Shown: positions 43,669 to 53,531 of the stretch, in pieces
Numbering within the stretch: the first letter of the stretch is position 1
Layout: each line of letters begins with the position of its first letter
From: Venatoribacter pacificus
Lineage (GTDB): Bacteria; Pseudomonadota; Gammaproteobacteria; Pseudomonadales; Oceanobacteraceae
Length of the DNA stretch: 64,000 bases
Direction of reading: 5' to 3'
Assembly (NCBI RefSeq): GCF_025318105.1
Contig: NZ_JAOANI010000015.1
Coordinates: 620,001-684,000 of the forward strand
Made by a program: the position numbers and the translations under genes
The notes under the pieces: generated by a model
Told to the model about the DNA's origin: nothing
The model's database searches: none
What the model saw: the letters and a program-made list of their open reading frames with translations, nothing else

Positions 43669-45369
43669 GTGCTGATAGTGAACCCACTACTCCATACCGA
43701 ATTACCGACCTTGCTGCTGTTAAGTGCCGACGATGCTCTGCCATCGCTGCATTTGTCGGACGTTACGCTGCAGCCGGCCGCCTCGCTTGATGACATCTGT
43801 GCTGCCTGGCTGGAAGCGCAACATGGTGTCGTGTGTCTGTACAGCAAACGCTTTAATGGCTGGCTGGAAGCGGCGATTGAGCGGGTGCGGCTGATGCTGC
43901 CAGAGGCACCGCTGCTGGTGTTACTGGAACACCTCAGTGATGAAGAGAAACTCATCAGCGCCGGTGTACAGGAAATACTGAGCCTGCATCAGGCGAAATC
44001 CGGGCTGCTGTCGCATGTGATGCTGCTGGCGATGGCCCGTCGCCAGTACGATATTGATCAGAAGCACGCCGCCCATCACGATCCTCTTACCGGGTTAGCC
44101 AATCGTGGTCTGTTTCAGGACCGTCTTGATCATTGTCTGGTGCAGAGTCAGCGCCGTGGGCTGGATGTCAGCCTGTTGTTTGTCGATCTCGACCGCTTCC
44201 GGGTTGTTAACGAATTGCATGGTCATCAGTTTGGTGACTTGCTGCTGATTGCCTGCGCACAGCGTTTGCGGGATACCCTGCGTCGCTCTGATACCGTGGC
44301 GCGTCTGGGTGGCAACAGTTTTGCGGTGATACTTGAAGCCGGTGGTCATCAGGACAATGAACAGATGAGTGCGGCGGTGGCACAAAAAATCAGCACGGCG
44401 TTTCAGCGGCCATTTGCGATTGGTGGTGAGGAGATATTCTCGACCGTCAGCATCGGCATTGAGCTGGCCAGCCGGGTCAGTTACGACGCCGGACAACTGG
44501 TGCGCCATGCCGAACTGGCGTTGCATCAGGCTAAGCGCGAAGGGCGTAATGTCAGCCATGTATTTTGTCATCGCAGCTCTCCGGCCGACAAAATCCGCGT
44601 CGGTCTGGAAAGTGCGCTGCACCATGCTCTGGAGCGTGAAGAGCTGCGCCTGGTTTACCAGCCTCAGGTCAGTATCAGTGATCAGTGTTTTACCGGTGTT
44701 GAGGTTTTGCTGCGCTGGCAGCACCCGGTGCTGGGCGATGTTTCACCGGCCATTTTTATACCGGTGCTGGAAGAAACCGGGTTGATCGAACGCTTCGGCG
44801 AGTGGGTGTTACGCAATGCCTGCCAGCAGTATGCCGACTGGCTCAGCCAGGGGCTGGTGCCAGAGGACAGCAAATTGTCAGTCAACCTGTCACCGCGTCA
44901 GTTCCGCCAGCGTGATCTGGCCGAACGTATTCAACAGCTGTTGGCCGATTGCGCGTTGCCGCCTCAGAGGCTGACACTGGAGATTACCGAAAGCACGCTG
45001 ATGGTTAATCTTGATCATGGCGTGCAGATTCTCAACCGTCTGCGCACACTGGGCGTGTCGGTGGCGATTGATGATTTTGGTACCGGTTATTCATCATTAG
45101 CCTACCTGAAAGACCTGCCAATCGATTACCTGAAAATCGACCGCATGTTTGTGCAAGACATCGTCACCGATACCCACGATGCCGCCATTGCCAGTTCGAT
45201 CATTAACCTGGCCCATAATCTGGGGTTGAAAGTGATTGCTGAAGGCGTTGAAGACAGCGCCATGCTCGATGTTCTGGCGGTGTTTGGCTGTGACCAGTAT
45301 CAGGGCTTTTACTTTGCCCGGCCCTTGCCGGCGGCCGATATTCCGGCGCTGGTAACGCGCAGCGTGTGA
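43669..45369 (+). CDS. GGDEF-EAL protein with degenerate cyclase motif
   Basis: Soluble protein of about 566 residues. Residues 1-115 look like a degenerate receiver domain (LLLLSADDALPS, LLVLLEHLSDEEKLISAG). The GGDEF site reads GGNSF, so cyclase activity is probably lost and the domain may bind GTP for control. The EAL domain keeps the metal and catalytic parts ITESTL, DDFGTGYSSL, KIDRMFV and AEGVED, although EAL itself reads EVL, a change found in active enzymes. It likely degrades cyclic di-GMP. The start is GTG 43669 or GTG 43678. It sits between thyA and folA. Confidence 0.9.
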   Translation: MLIVNPLLHTELPTLLLLSADDALPSLHLSDVTLQPAASLDDICAAWLEAQHGVVCLYSKRFNGWLEAAIERVRLMLPEAPLLVLLEHLSDEEKLISAGVQEILSLHQAKSGLLSHVMLLAMARRQYDIDQKHAAHHDPLTGLANRGLFQDRLDHCLVQSQRRGLDVSLLFVDLDRFRVVNELHGHQFGDLLLIACAQRLRDTLRRSDTVARLGGNSFAVILEAGGHQDNEQMSAAVAQKISTAFQRPFAIGGEEIFSTVSIGIELASRVSYDAGQLVRHAELALHQAKREGRNVSHVFCHRSSPADKIRVGLESALHHALEREELRLVYQPQVSISDQCFTGVEVLLRWQHPVLGDVSPAIFIPVLEETGLIERFGEWVLRNACQQYADWLSQGLVPEDSKLSVNLSPRQFRQRDLAERIQQLLADCALPPQRLTLEITESTLMVNLDHGVQILNRLRTLGVSVAIDDFGTGYSSLAYLKDLPIDYLKIDRMFVQDIVTDTHDAAIASSIINLAHNLGLKVIAEGVEDSAMLDVLAVFGCDQYQGFYFARPLPAADIPALVTRSV

Positions 45370-45458
45370 TACCACGCTGCGCCTGAAGCCAGACCCTGAG
45401 ACCAGACGGAGCTTAGACGCAGTGGTATGATGGCGCTTTTGCACAACGGAAGCTGGCT

Positions 45459-45974
45459 GTGAAATTCTCTCTGATTGTCGCCCTCGCCGAAAACCGCGTG
45501 ATCGGTATCGATAACAAGCTGCCCTGGTATCTGCCTAACGACCTGAAATATTTCAAACAGGTGACCATGGGCAAAACCATTGTAATGGGCCGCAAAACCT
45601 ATGAAAGCATTGGCAAGCCACTGCCGGGCCGTACCAATATCATCATTACCCGTCAGGCTGGTTATCAGCCACCGGGCGCTAATGACAGCGTGAAAGTGGT
45701 TGCCTCCCTCGAAGCGGCCCGTGAGCTGGCAGAGAGTATTGCGCTGATTAACGGCCAGGATGAAGCGATGATTATTGGCGGTGCCGAAATCTACACTCAG
45801 GCGCTGACGCTGGTGGATCGTATGTATCTGACCGAAGTCCATGCTGAGGTAGAAGGCGATGCTTTCTTCCCCGAGTTTGAACGCAGTGCCTGGCAGGAAG
45901 TCGCCCGCGAAGACTTCGCCGCCGAAGGCCCGAATCCGTACAACTACAGCTTTGTGGTGTACGAACGCGCCTGA
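45459..45974 (+). CDS. folA: Dihydrofolate reductase
   Basis: Reduces dihydrofolate with NADPH, 171 residues. KLPWYLPNDLKYFK carries the catalytic aspartate, GRKTYESIGKPLPGR and IIGGAEIYTQAL bind NADPH, and EVEGDAFFPEF is the usual late segment. The start is GTG 45459, with GGAAG seven bases before it. It lies downstream of thyA with a cyclic-di-GMP gene between them. Confidence 0.95.
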   Translation: MKFSLIVALAENRVIGIDNKLPWYLPNDLKYFKQVTMGKTIVMGRKTYESIGKPLPGRTNIIITRQAGYQPPGANDSVKVVASLEAARELAESIALINGQDEAMIIGGAEIYTQALTLVDRMYLTEVHAEVEGDAFFPEFERSAWQEVAREDFAAEGPNPYNYSFVVYERA

Positions 45975-45986
45975 GCGGCAATTGAA

Positions 45987-46014
45987 TTGGCATCTGAGTT
46001 GGTATCTGAGTTGG
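45987..46014 (+). repeat. Short 12-bp tandem repeat after folA
   Basis: TTGGCATCTGAG-TTGGTATCTGAG-TTGG: two units differing at one base plus a partial third, 13 bases after the folA stop. No function is apparent. Confidence 0.7.
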
Positions 46015-46060
46015 CCTTCGGGCAGATCCGCTGAGCGGCTGTACTGAACCTGATGTTAAG

Positions 46061-46116
46061 AGTGGCCTCTAATCCCTTCTGCCGGAGCCTGTTCCGGCGA
46101 AGGAAGGGATGCCACT
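46061..46116 (+). promoter_or_regulatory. Long leader hairpin covering the ribosome site of the next gene
   Basis: The left arm 46061-46086 (AGTGGC, ATCCCTTCT, GCCGGA) pairs with the right arm 46093-46116 (TCCGGC, GAAGGAAGGGAT, GCCACT) with small bulges and a GCCTGT loop. The AGGAAGGG that would be the Shine-Dalgarno of the TTG at 46120 lies in the right arm. There is no T-tract after it, so translation control or a mobile-type inverted repeat is more likely than a terminator. Confidence 0.6.
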
Positions 46117-46119
46117 CAT

Positions 46120-46698
46120 TTGTTTTATCTGCTGCACAATCCTTTGGTTCTGGCTTTAGGTGTATCGCTGCTGCTGCACCTGTTGCTGTTGGCTGCGCCG
46201 CTACAGCGGGCAGTACAGCCAACAGAGCTTATGCCAGTGTTGCGGCTGAGTCTGCAGGCTGCTTTGCCTGTGCAGACAGTGCCCGACAATAAGCCTCATC
46301 AACACTTGCCTGAACAACTCGCTACTCCTGCAGCAGAAAACCCGGCAACAGAAAACCCTGCAGCACCTGCCGTACCGGATAAAGCGCAGGAAACCTCAGA
46401 AAGCGCTGAACCTCAATTGACCTCGCCGCCGCTATTGCGCCTGCCTGCCGGGACGATGGACGCCATCAGCGAACAGCCGCTACAAAGTGCACCTTTCGAT
46501 CCGCGTTTGCGTCGTCAGCTGAATGCGGTGCGCAGTGAAAGGCAACGACCACAGCGTGATTTTATTGAAAGCGGTGAGGCTGGCAGTCTTGCACCCCAGC
46601 AGCTGCGCGTAGGCGATCATTGCTTTCTCTACAGCGAAAAAGATGCGCTGGATGAAGACAGCTTTGATGTCTGGTCGCCGGTGAATTGCGTGCAGTAA
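46120..46698 (+). CDS. Hypothetical protein with TonB-like N-terminus
   Basis: Not recognised. Product of 192 residues from TTG 46120; no ATG or GTG is suitably placed. A single N-terminal helix (LVLALGVSLLLHLLLLAAPL) is followed by a proline/alanine/glutamate-rich stretch with repeated PAAENPATENPAAP, then a C-terminal part with two cysteines (GDHCFLYSEK and the end PVNCVQ) that may pair. The plan recalls a short TonB or TolA-like periplasm-spanning protein without the TonB C-terminal domain. Its ribosome site lies inside a large hairpin. It ends in a strong terminator. Confidence 0.65.
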   Translation: MFYLLHNPLVLALGVSLLLHLLLLAAPLQRAVQPTELMPVLRLSLQAALPVQTVPDNKPHQHLPEQLATPAAENPATENPAAPAVPDKAQETSESAEPQLTSPPLLRLPAGTMDAISEQPLQSAPFDPRLRRQLNAVRSERQRPQRDFIESGEAGSLAPQQLRVGDHCFLYSEKDALDEDSFDVWSPVNCVQ

Positions 46699-46715
46699 GG
46701 TGATATTTCCACAAT

Positions 46716-46746
46716 AAAAAACGGGCCTCATCTGAGGCCCGTTTTT
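46716..46746. terminator. Bidirectional terminator
   Basis: The stem AAAACGGGCCTCA/TGAGGCCCGTTTT with a tiny loop and T-run serves the hypothetical gene and the convergent acyl-CoA ligase gene. Confidence 0.92.
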
Positions 46747-46772
46747 ATACGCTTGCTGTTAGATCCTGGGTA

Positions 46773-48401
46773 TCAGGACTCTTTAGCCTGAGCGCGCAGA
46801 ATAAACTTCTGGATCTTACCGGTAGAGGTTTTCGGTAAGTCACCAAACACCACGTGACGCGGGATTTTAAAGTGCGCCATATTGGCGCGGCAGAAGTCCA
46901 TAATCGCTGCGGCGTCTTCTTCGGCCCCCGGCTTCAGCTTAACGAAAGCACAAGGCGTTTCGCCCCATTTTTCATCCGGCTTGGCGACCACTGCGGCTTC
47001 TTCTACATCGGGGTGACGGTAAAGAATATCTTCCACTTCGATGGAGGAAATATTCTCGCCACCGGAGATGATGATGTCCTTTGAGCGGTCTTTGATCTCG
47101 ATATAACCATCTTCGTGCCATACCGCCAGATCCCCGGTGTGGAACCAGTCACCGGCAAAAGCCTCTTCGCTGGCGCGCGGGTTTTTCAGGTAGCCTTTCA
47201 TCACGATATTGCCGCGGATAAAAATCTCACCAATGGTTTCGCCATCGCGGGCCACCGGCTGCAGGTTATCCGGATCGGCAACCATCAGATCCTGCTGCAT
47301 CGGGCTCTTCACACCCTGGCGGGCTTTCAGCGCGGCGCGTTCACCCGGCGTGCGCTCATTCCAGGCCTCGTCCCACTCACACACCACACAAGGGCCGTAG
47401 GTTTCGGTCAGACCATAAACGTGGGTCACTTTAAAGCCCATGGCTTCCATACCTTCGATCACCGCAGCCGGAGGCGCTGCACCGGCCACCATGGCGTTAA
47501 CCTGATGTTCGATGCCTTCCTTCATTTCGGCTGGCGCATTGTTGAGCATGTTCAGCACAATCGGCGCGCCGCAGAAGTGCGACACTTTATGATCTTTAAT
47601 GGCGCCATAAATGGCGTCGGCACGGACATGACGCAGGGAAACACTGACCCCGGCCGCAGCGGCAATACTCCATGGGAAACACCAGCCATTGCAGTGGAAC
47701 AGCGGCAGAATCCACAGGTACGCCGGGTGCTTGCCCATATCCCAGGAAATAATGTTGTTGGCGGCGTTCAGGTAGGCGCCACGGTGGTGATACACCACCC
47801 CTTTCGGGTTGCCTGTGGTGCCGGAGGTATAATTCAGGGTAACGGCCTGCCATTCGTTTTCCGGCAGTTCCCAGGCGAAATCCGGGTCAGATTTTTCCAG
47901 CAGCTGCTCGTAGGTTTGTTCACCCAGCAGTTCGCCACCGTCGAAATACGGGTCATCAACGGCGATGATCAGCGGTTTAACCGCCAGTAATTTCAGGGCT
48001 TTGCTGGCAACGTCGCTGAATTCACGGTCAACAAACAGAATGCGGGTTTCGGCATGCTGCAGAATAAAGGCTACGGCTTCGGCATCAAGACGGGTGTTGA
48101 TGGCATTCAGCACGGCACCGCTCATCGGCACACCAAAGTGCGCTTCAAACATCGGGGGAATATTGGCGCACAGGAAAGAAACGGTTTCACCGTGTTGAAT
48201 CCCCAGTGCTTTCAGACCAGAGGCCAGACGCACGCAGCGCTCGTAGGTTTCACCCCAGGTGTAAGTGGTGTCCTGATGAATCTGGGCGGTGCGCTGCGGG
48301 TAAACAAAGGCCGCGCGCTGCAGATAGCTGATCGGCGATAAGGCGGTGTAGTTGGCCGGATTAGCATCCAGACCCATTTCATAAATGTTGTAGTGCTGCA
48401 T
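46773..48401 (-). CDS. Acyl-CoA synthetase (AMP-forming, AlkK/FadD-like)
   Basis: ATP-dependent acid-CoA ligase of 542 residues. The ATP loop TSGTTGNPKGV is near residue 185, the motif YGLTETYGP near 305, WFHTGDLAVW near 410, and the C-terminal lysine region is KTSTGKIQKF. Length and start MQHYNIYEMGLDANPANYTALSP resemble AlkK-type medium-chain ligases; DmdB-like methylmercaptopropionate ligases belong to the same branch, so the substrate is open. The start is ATG 48401 with GGGGG four bases before it. It could supply acyl-CoA to the acyl-CoA dehydrogenase operon. Confidence 0.88.
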   Translation of the reverse strand: MQHYNIYEMGLDANPANYTALSPISYLQRAAFVYPQRTAQIHQDTTYTWGETYERCVRLASGLKALGIQHGETVSFLCANIPPMFEAHFGVPMSGAVLNAINTRLDAEAVAFILQHAETRILFVDREFSDVASKALKLLAVKPLIIAVDDPYFDGGELLGEQTYEQLLEKSDPDFAWELPENEWQAVTLNYTSGTTGNPKGVVYHHRGAYLNAANNIISWDMGKHPAYLWILPLFHCNGWCFPWSIAAAAGVSVSLRHVRADAIYGAIKDHKVSHFCGAPIVLNMLNNAPAEMKEGIEHQVNAMVAGAAPPAAVIEGMEAMGFKVTHVYGLTETYGPCVVCEWDEAWNERTPGERAALKARQGVKSPMQQDLMVADPDNLQPVARDGETIGEIFIRGNIVMKGYLKNPRASEEAFAGDWFHTGDLAVWHEDGYIEIKDRSKDIIISGGENISSIEVEDILYRHPDVEEAAVVAKPDEKWGETPCAFVKLKPGAEEDAAAIMDFCRANMAHFKIPRHVVFGDLPKTSTGKIQKFILRAQAKES

Positions 48402-48627
48402 ACAGCCCCCGGATAAGCAGTAAAGGCCGGCGCCTGACACACCGTTGTGCGTTGCGTACACGATAAGCGCAGTGCCGGAGAAAGGGAGGCATTAAAAGCC
48501 CGCACTCTCTGGGTGTGAATGCGACATAGGTATAAACGACTAAGTAGAACTACGGGCTGTATGGCACGACGGCTTAGCAGCGCCGCTGAGCGCAGAATGC
48601 GCCCTGCGGCGTCGCGGCCCAGAGGGA

Positions 48628-48981
48628 TTATTGCTGCGGCATGTTCTGTTTGATACGGCCGAGGAAAAAGTCTTTTAACATGACCCAATCCCCCATGAAG
48701 CTCCACAGCGGGTACTTAAATGTCGCCGGTTTATTGTGCTCAAAGAAGAAATGACCGATCCAGGCCTGGCCATAACCAGCAACCAGAGCCAGTGGCAGCA
48801 GCGCATACTGACCGCTCCACAGGGCGTAGATAAGAATGCTGAGCGCGCTCAGGCTGCCGGTGTAGTGCAGTACCCGGCAAACCGGGTTGGAATGTTCACC
48901 CAAATAGTAAGGATAAAACTCAGCAAAGCTTTTGAACTCTGGTGTTTGTTGGGTTTGAGTCGAAGAGGTCGGATGGGTCAT
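48628..48981 (-). CDS. Mpo1-like (DUF962) membrane protein
   Basis: Small membrane protein of 117 residues. FAEFYPYYLGEHSNPVCRVLHY near residue 20 and GYGQAWIGHFFFEHNKPATF near 70 hold the conserved histidines of the Mpo1/DUF962 family, and two hydrophobic segments lie between. Yeast Mpo1 is an iron-dependent dioxygenase that shortens 2-hydroxy fatty acids by alpha-oxidation. Upstream of an acyl-CoA ligase on the same strand, a lipid role is plausible, but bacterial members are uncharacterised. Confidence 0.85.
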   Translation of the reverse strand: MTHPTSSTQTQQTPEFKSFAEFYPYYLGEHSNPVCRVLHYTGSLSALSILIYALWSGQYALLPLALVAGYGQAWIGHFFFEHNKPATFKYPLWSFMGDWVMLKDFFLGRIKQNMPQQ

Positions 48982-49126
48982 GGTTGCCTGCCTTGCCGGA
49001 TGGCTTGTTATACGTGGTTATTGTTATGTGTTGAGTCTGTTCAACATACGTCAGAGCGGCACAAGTCGATTGGCTTTTCGGGTCATATTATTATCATAAT
49101 GAGTCATTTTTAGGCGGAGTATGCCT

Positions 49127-50149
49127 GTGTCATCACCCTTACAGATTGGCAAGGCGCCGTTGGCGACGACATCCAGTGCCTGGGTGCGCCTGCTGTTACA
49201 GGGTGCCGAAGGTTTTGGCCTGAGCAGCACAATCCTGTGTGAGCAGGCGGGTATTGATGCCGGAGTACTACAGCAGCCGCAGGGACGTATTCCGCAGACT
49301 CGGGTAACCGCGCTGTGGAGTGCGATAACGCGGGCTTGTCCGGATGATGATCTGGCTCTGGCCATTGGCCGCGATATCCGTCTGGAACATGCGCCGGTGA
49401 TCAGCTTTGCTATGCAATCCAGCCGTAACCTGCGCGAAGCACTGGAACGGCTGCTGCGCTTTCACCGCCTGATCGGTGAAGCCATCGACCTGCCGCTGCA
49501 GGAAACTGCCCAAGGTGTACGTATCAGTTTTCACGCCCGCCAGCCGGTGCCGCTGTTGTCGTTACATACCGCCATGGTAGCGCTGGTGGCGATGGCGCGC
49601 TGGCTGACCCATCAGCCGGTCAGGCCGCTGAACGTCAGCCTGCGCAGTCAGCCACCGCTGCACCCGCAGCGCTGGCAGCACTACTTTGGCTGTCCGGTGC
49701 AGTTTTCCGCGTCACAGAACAGTATCGAATTCAGCCATGAACTGCTGGCCACTGCCGTTGCCGGGGCTAATCCGCAGCAGGCGGCGGCGCAGGATCTGGC
49801 GGCGCGCCATGCCTTGCAGCAGCTGAATGAACAGCAGGCACTGGCCCATGTGCGCTACTGGATCGAACAGTCGCTGCTGCTGGGTGAGCCGGATCGCGCC
49901 TGGGTCGCCGGTTGCCTGGGCTTAAGCATCAGCACTCTGCAGCGCCGTCTGCGCGTCCACGGTGTAACCTTCAGACAACTGCTGGAAGAAGTCCGGCGTG
50001 AGCAGGCACAGCGCTTATTGCAGCAGGGTGTGGCGTTGCCGGAAATCGCCCTGCGTCTGGGGTATCAGGAGCAAAGCAACTTTCAGCGGGCATTCAAGCG
50101 CTGGTTCGCTCAAACGCCGGGGCAGGCGAGGAGTGATCGTTTCGAATAG
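49127..50149 (+). CDS. AraC family transcriptional regulator
   Basis: Regulator of about 340 residues. The N-terminal part (about 1-210) is the arabinose-binding-like domain of the OruR/ArgR-type branch (ALAIGRDIRLEHAPVISFAM); the C-terminal HTH pair is AGCLGLSISTLQRRLRVHG and EIALRLGYQEQSNFQRAFKR. GTG 49127 is preferred because GGAG is seven bases upstream; ATG 49121 leaves only one base. It is divergent from the Mpo1-like gene; an AT-rich region with TTATTATCATAATGAG lies between. It probably controls the Mpo1-like and acyl-CoA ligase genes (inference). Confidence 0.88.
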   Translation: MSSPLQIGKAPLATTSSAWVRLLLQGAEGFGLSSTILCEQAGIDAGVLQQPQGRIPQTRVTALWSAITRACPDDDLALAIGRDIRLEHAPVISFAMQSSRNLREALERLLRFHRLIGEAIDLPLQETAQGVRISFHARQPVPLLSLHTAMVALVAMARWLTHQPVRPLNVSLRSQPPLHPQRWQHYFGCPVQFSASQNSIEFSHELLATAVAGANPQQAAAQDLAARHALQQLNEQQALAHVRYWIEQSLLLGEPDRAWVAGCLGLSISTLQRRLRVHGVTFRQLLEEVRREQAQRLLQQGVALPEIALRLGYQEQSNFQRAFKRWFAQTPGQARSDRFE

Positions 50150-50240
50150 CGTTGGTAATACAATACATATTTGCGAATAGTTATTATTTCGTATATTGTT
50201 CGCCGCCTTTGATATTGATTCTTATTAACGGGTGGCTGTC

Positions 50241-51760
50241 ATGCAACGCTTTTTCCTGCCGGTTTTACCGGTTCTGTTTCTCCTGGGCTGTGGTGCGGAC
50301 GATGACAACAGCAATGCTCCGGACATCACCGCACCACAACTCAGTGGCCAGTTTCCCGCTGATTCGGCGATCTCGCAAAGCCGTCTGCTGACATTGACGG
50401 GCATCGTCAGCGATGACAGCAAACTGGGCAGCGTAGAGATTATCCGCGGCGAACAAACCTTCAGTGCTGATTTGCAGCTGGACGACGATGGCCGTAGTGG
50501 TCAATTCAGTGCTGCACTCCGCTTGAGCGGCGGTCTTAATACATTTCAGATTGTGGTAACCGATGCGGCTGGTAACCAGACCCGTGCAAGCCATCAGGCT
50601 TATTTCGGTAAGCGGGTTACGGCTGGTGGTGCGCACTCCGGCGCGATTGTTGAAGGCAAAACCTATGTCTGGGGTCGTAATAACAAAGGCCAGCTGGGAC
50701 TGGGCATGACCAGCAAGCTGGCCAGTGATGAATCCCATCCGCTGACGCCGGTGTTACTGCCAACCAGCAAGACGTTTGTGTCGCTGGCGTTTAATCAGAA
50801 TGCCTCATTGGCACTGGCCGCTGATGGTACGGTCTGGAGTTGGGGAGACGGTGCCAATGGTCAGCTCGGACTGGGCAGTGCAGCGGCGGAAACGGCAGAT
50901 ACAAGCACCAGGCTGACGCCGCTACAGGTACCGGGCATCACCGATGCGGTGTCTGTTGTACGTGGCTATGGTCATTCGCTGGTGCTGCATAACGACGGCA
51001 CAGTCTCTGCGTTTGGCAGCAATAATCTTGGCCAGTTAGGCGATGGCTCCGCCCTTAACCGTGATTATCCGGTGCGCTTAACTCTGACGGGTATTGTGCA
51101 GGTCGCCGCATCGTCCGGCAGTTCTTATGCGCTGGATGAGCAGGGGGTTCTCTGGGGGTGGGGCGCCAATGACTACGCCAACCTGGGTTTAGCCAGCGAA
51201 GATACCGAGGTACACAGCACGCCCGTGCAGATTCCGCTGCCGCAAGCGATTACTGCTGTAGCTGCCGGTCGTGATCATGTACTGGCGCTGGGTAAAAGCG
51301 GTCAGGTGTATGCGTGGGGTCTGAACTTCAGCAGTCAGGTGGGTTTATTTGTCAGCGAGCAATGGCCGGAAGTGGTCACAAGCCCGCAGCTGCTGCCGTG
51401 GTTCAGCGATGTGCAGGCGGTCTGGGCTAATGGCAATCAGAGTTTTGTGAAGCGCGCCGATGGCAAGGTCTATCCTTGGGGACAGAACATGCTCGGTACG
51501 CTGGGTATTGAGCAGGACGACGATGTCGAAGCGCCACTGAGCCCGATTCTGCAATTTGATAATGCGCTGGATTTGGGTAACGGAGCGCTGCATACCGTTG
51601 GTCTGCGCGGCGATGGTCAGTTGTTCTCCTGGGGCTGGAGCTTTGAGGGATCGCTGGGTGGCAGTGATCTTATTAATCTGTGGGGCTACCGCGTACCGGT
51701 GCTGGTATCCGTACCCGCAGCTGCAGCGGCAACATCTGCGGCGATGGTGACGTCAGCGCC

Positions 51761-51764
<4 letters not shown>
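50241..51764 (+). CDS. RCC1-repeat beta-propeller lipoprotein
   Basis: Secreted lipoprotein of about 507 residues with lipobox FLLGC. After an acidic linker comes an Ig-like or cadherin-like segment (about 25-120), then seven RCC1-type repeats, each ending in a form of WGxNxxGQLGLG (from VWGRNNKGQLGLG to SWGWSFEGSLGG), enough for one complete seven-bladed propeller. It ends in an alanine/valine-rich tail. The start ATG 50241 has GGTGG upstream. The stop overlaps the start of the di-heme gene in ATGA, so the two proteins are made together. No known bacterial function; it may bind a partner at the outer membrane. Confidence 0.85.
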
Positions 51765-53095
<1,331 letters not shown>

Positions 53096-53531
53096 GGCTT
53101 TATCGGCGACGTTCAGAGCGGACATTATGGATGATGTCCGCTTCTCTCTCCGGCTGTGGCTGTCTGCCGGGCTCTCACTTCTCTGTTTTATCGGTCGTTG
53201 CTTTTTATGTGATGGCTTTTCTCATGCTAATGGTTGATTTTTAGCTCAGCTCATTTTTTGCCATACGCTTTTAATGGTCCGCAGATATAGCTGTCAGCGC
53301 GATCTTTCCTCGCGTCGATGGCGTAAAAACCAGTACAGATTGCACAAACCGCCTGTGCACAACCCCTGACCTGGCCTGAGCAGACAGAAAGGACTCCGAT
53401 GCGTCTTCCTAAGCGGACAAAAGCTGATCTGCATTGCAGCATAACGGCGAAGGTTTTCTGATAGGCTAGGGTTATAACAACCAGAATGTTCTCACTGTCG
53501 CCGGCCGGTGGCAGTCACGGAGGAACGAATC
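53096..53531. other. 436-bp intergenic region before the PHA depolymerase gene
   Basis: It starts with a 9-bp stem AGCGGACAT/ATGTCCGCT (53117-53125 with 53134-53142), a probable 3'-end hairpin for the di-heme gene. TGCACA/TGTGCA (53341-53346 with 53354-53359) is a second short dyad. A 20-codon open frame at 53399-53461 (beginning MRLPKRTK) has AAGGA five bases before its ATG and could be a leader peptide, but nothing else supports it. The depolymerase promoter must lie here; no sure boxes were found. Confidence 0.5.

Noticed and set aside
47115..47990. 291-codon open frame antisense to the acyl-CoA ligase
   Set aside because: A shadow of a GC-rich coding strand with no domain or ribosome site.
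49082..49110. Fur-box-like AT-rich sequence TTATTATCATAATGAG before the AraC gene
   Set aside because: It matches the Fur consensus too loosely, and nothing downstream is clearly iron-related.
53399..53461. 20-codon frame (MRLPKRTK...) before the PHA depolymerase gene
   Set aside because: It has a fair ribosome site but no regulatory codon run or terminator/antiterminator pair, so a leader-peptide role is not supported.
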